Shown here: positions 5,454-6,668 of the stretch, piece after piece
Layout of the letters: the number at the start of each line of letters is the position of its first letter
Numbering within the stretch: position 1 is the first letter of the stretch
Source of the DNA: Pseudomonadota bacterium
GTDB lineage: Bacteria; SAR324; XYD2-FULL-50-16; JAHJRI01
Reading direction: 5' to 3'
DNA length: 6,668 nucleotides
NCBI GenBank assembly: GCA_022360105.1
Contig: JAKSDL010000385.1
Coordinates: forward strand, 1 to 6,668
Program-made: the position numbers and the translations under genes
Notes under the pieces: model-generated
The model's database searches: none
Told to the model about the DNA's origin: nothing
What the model saw: only the letters and a program-made list of their open reading frames with translations

Positions 5454-6668
5454 TTATTGCCTGATCACATCCATAAAGGCCGAAACAGAAAAAACTGCTT
5501 TTCCCAGGCCAGGTTCACCATATCCCGGGGGTGATGGCAATTGATACTTTTCCATTGTGTCCCGCCAGGCTTTTAGCAATTTGACATAATATTCCAACGG
5601 AGGGGCGCTCTGCCTACCAAGATGTGCAAGAGGTTCCAGACACCATGTTGTGAAACGAGGTAAAATTGATCGGGACATAAAATAATCCAGGCCTTGTCTT
5701 GTTGACTCAACAGCTGCATCAATGTTTTTATAGCCATCCGGCTGGGCAAGTTCAACGCCTGCCACAAAATTTGGAATGACATTCTGCGGGCCAAACACCT
5801 CGGCTGAGTCAACGATTCTCTTCATCCATTCTTCCCAACCGACATATCGCTGTTTCCCGGGGCAAAGAACCTTGAATAGTCTTTCATCCCAGATTTCATA
5901 GTTCGGATGATAAATATCGACTCCACCTTCTTCTTTCAACCGGCGGCAATCATCCTGATTAAATGCTTCCACGACAGTTTTGACAATCCAGCGGTCTTTG
6001 AATTTTTCCTTAATGGCCCTGGCATACTGGAGATAAAAATCCACTTCATTTTTGCCAGTCAACTGGCTCGTCACGCTTCCTCCGGTGATTGTAACGGCTT
6101 TTGAAACAGAGTCTTTTTCATGGATGTGTCCCAAAGCCTCAAGAATATCGTCCATTTGCTTAACACCGGTATACTCTCGTCCGGCTTTTCTTTGTTGACG
6201 ATAATTCTCGTTAATATCACAAAACTGGCATTCTTCATCCCGGCCCCAGTACTGGCAAAGGCGAAAAACCGTGAGATAAACCAAATAGCCCCATTCCAAT
6301 ACAGGCGCAATTTGAGAGATAGTCTTTCCGCTTTTCAGGGTCGAGTTGTAAAAGTCAGGCACCGGATGAAAATCAACTTCAGCCAGTACTGTGCCATCAC
6401 AGCTTAGTACCAGATTTCCTGAGACAAGTTCCACCAGGTAAGGACTTTCCGGATTTAGTCTGACGCTAAAAATGCTCGGCTTTAAGTCCAGATCCCCACC
6501 AAAAAAGCGGACTTCCTCCGGAGCACGAAGCAGATGCTCTCCTTCCTGTTTTAAGTCTTCGAGGGTGGCCAGATCAAAACTGAAGATGAAATAGTCTTTT
6601 GGTTTGTAGCCTGAAGCAACACAAAGGCTGTCCTTTGAGAAACGGACTCCCAGTCTCAAAACATCCTG
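5454..6668 (-). CDS. Radical SAM enzyme with CX8CX2C cluster motif, 5' partial
   Basis: 405 codons are visible and the frame runs off the right edge. A TTG at 6659 could serve as start, but the codons before it (QDV) are open with no ribosome site in view, so the true start is probably outside. About 130 residues of mostly strand-like sequence precede the core. The [4Fe-4S] motif is LCQYWGRDEECQFCDIN, with cysteine codons at 6255-6257, 6228-6230 and 6219-6221. Three Cys in CX8CX2C order, with an aromatic before the last, match radical SAM chemistry except for the wide first gap (canonical CX3CX2C). About 45 residues later TITGGS matches the SAM-binding GGE-type motif. Alternating strands and helices of a TIM-barrel-like domain follow (VKTVVEAFN, GVDIYHPNYE, VIPNFVAGVE, RFTTWCLEPL). 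The enzyme would cleave S-adenosylmethionine to a 5'-deoxyadenosyl radical in the cytoplasm; its substrate is unknown. The C-terminal layout loosely recalls BioB/HydE-like enzymes. The TRAP genes lie downstream on the same strand, after 279 nt. Confidence 0.88.
   Translation of the reverse strand, partial: QDVLRLGVRFSKDSLCVASGYKPKDYFIFSFDLATLEDLKQEGEHLLRAPEEVRFFGGDLDLKPSIFSVRLNPESPYLVELVSGNLVLSCDGTVLAEVDFHPVPDFYNSTLKSGKTISQIAPVLEWGYLVYLTVFRLCQYWGRDEECQFCDINENYRQQRKAGREYTGVKQMDDILEALGHIHEKDSVSKAVTITGGSVTSQLTGKNEVDFYLQYARAIKEKFKDRWIVKTVVEAFNQDDCRRLKEEGGVDIYHPNYEIWDERLFKVLCPGKQRYVGWEEWMKRIVDSAEVFGPQNVIPNFVAGVELAQPDGYKNIDAAVESTRQGLDYFMSRSILPRFTTWCLEPLAHLGRQSAPPLEYYVKLLKAWRDTMEKYQLPSPPGYGEPGLGKAVFSVSAFMDVIRQ

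Noticed and set aside
5323..5544. Plus-strand open frame across the TRAP leader and radical SAM 3' end
   Set aside because: It overlaps a well-supported gene on the other strand, has no domain-like pattern, and sits over leader repeats.
6657..6659. TTG as true start of the radical SAM gene
   Set aside because: The frame continues to the window edge, and there is too little sequence beyond it to show a ribosome site. Treated as a partial gene.
1..6668. CRISPR array, tRNA, transposon ends, phage or defence genes
   Set aside because: No regularly spaced repeats, cloverleaf sequences, transposase or integrase motifs, or recognisable defence domains were seen on either strand.

Overview
The window looks like an ordinary chromosomal stretch from a Gram-negative bacterium. 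It has moderate GC (low to mid 40s per cent by eye), a fused TRAP permease, a lipoprotein signal with Asp at +2, and a Sec-type signal peptide. The lineage cannot be fixed from this sequence; a marine or anaerobic proteobacterial or deltaproteobacteria-like source would fit but is only a guess. No tRNA, rRNA, CRISPR array, insertion sequence or phage gene is visible.

Layout. One gene on the plus strand, truncated at the left edge (1-666), encodes a thioredoxin-fold-like protein with a CDEC motif. It converges on, and overlaps by 14 nt, a minus-strand block. Read in transcription order from the right edge, that block is: a radical SAM enzyme with an unusual CX8CX2C cluster motif (5454-6668, 5' end outside the window); a 279-nt leader; a TAXI-family TRAP solute-binding lipoprotein (4161-5174); a 128-nt gap with a stem-loop; a fused 4TM/12TM TRAP permease (1981-4032); a 224-nt intergenic region with a perfect 12-bp stem-loop and a promoter candidate; a small secreted protein (1385-1756); and a BioD-like P-loop protein (653-1381) whose start lies 3 nt after the preceding stop.

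How the parts work together. The binding protein and permease form a complete TAXI-type TRAP transporter: the lipoprotein would capture a substrate (probably an organic anion, identity unknown) in the periplasm and pass it to the ion-gradient-driven permease. The radical SAM gene lies upstream on the same strand, but 279 nt with repeats and a palindrome separate them, so co-transcription is unproven. The secreted protein and BioD-like protein look translationally coupled and form a second small unit. The BioD-like protein keeps the P-loop, Lys37, the strand Glu115 and a paired Asn, but has lost the Gly-rich loop after the Glu, so it is probably not a standard dethiobiotin synthetase.

The most interesting points are the wide-spaced radical SAM cluster motif, the divergent BioD-like protein coupled to a secreted protein, and a TRAP binding protein apparently anchored to the inner membrane. 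I did not find a clear-cut novel defence or mobile system here.
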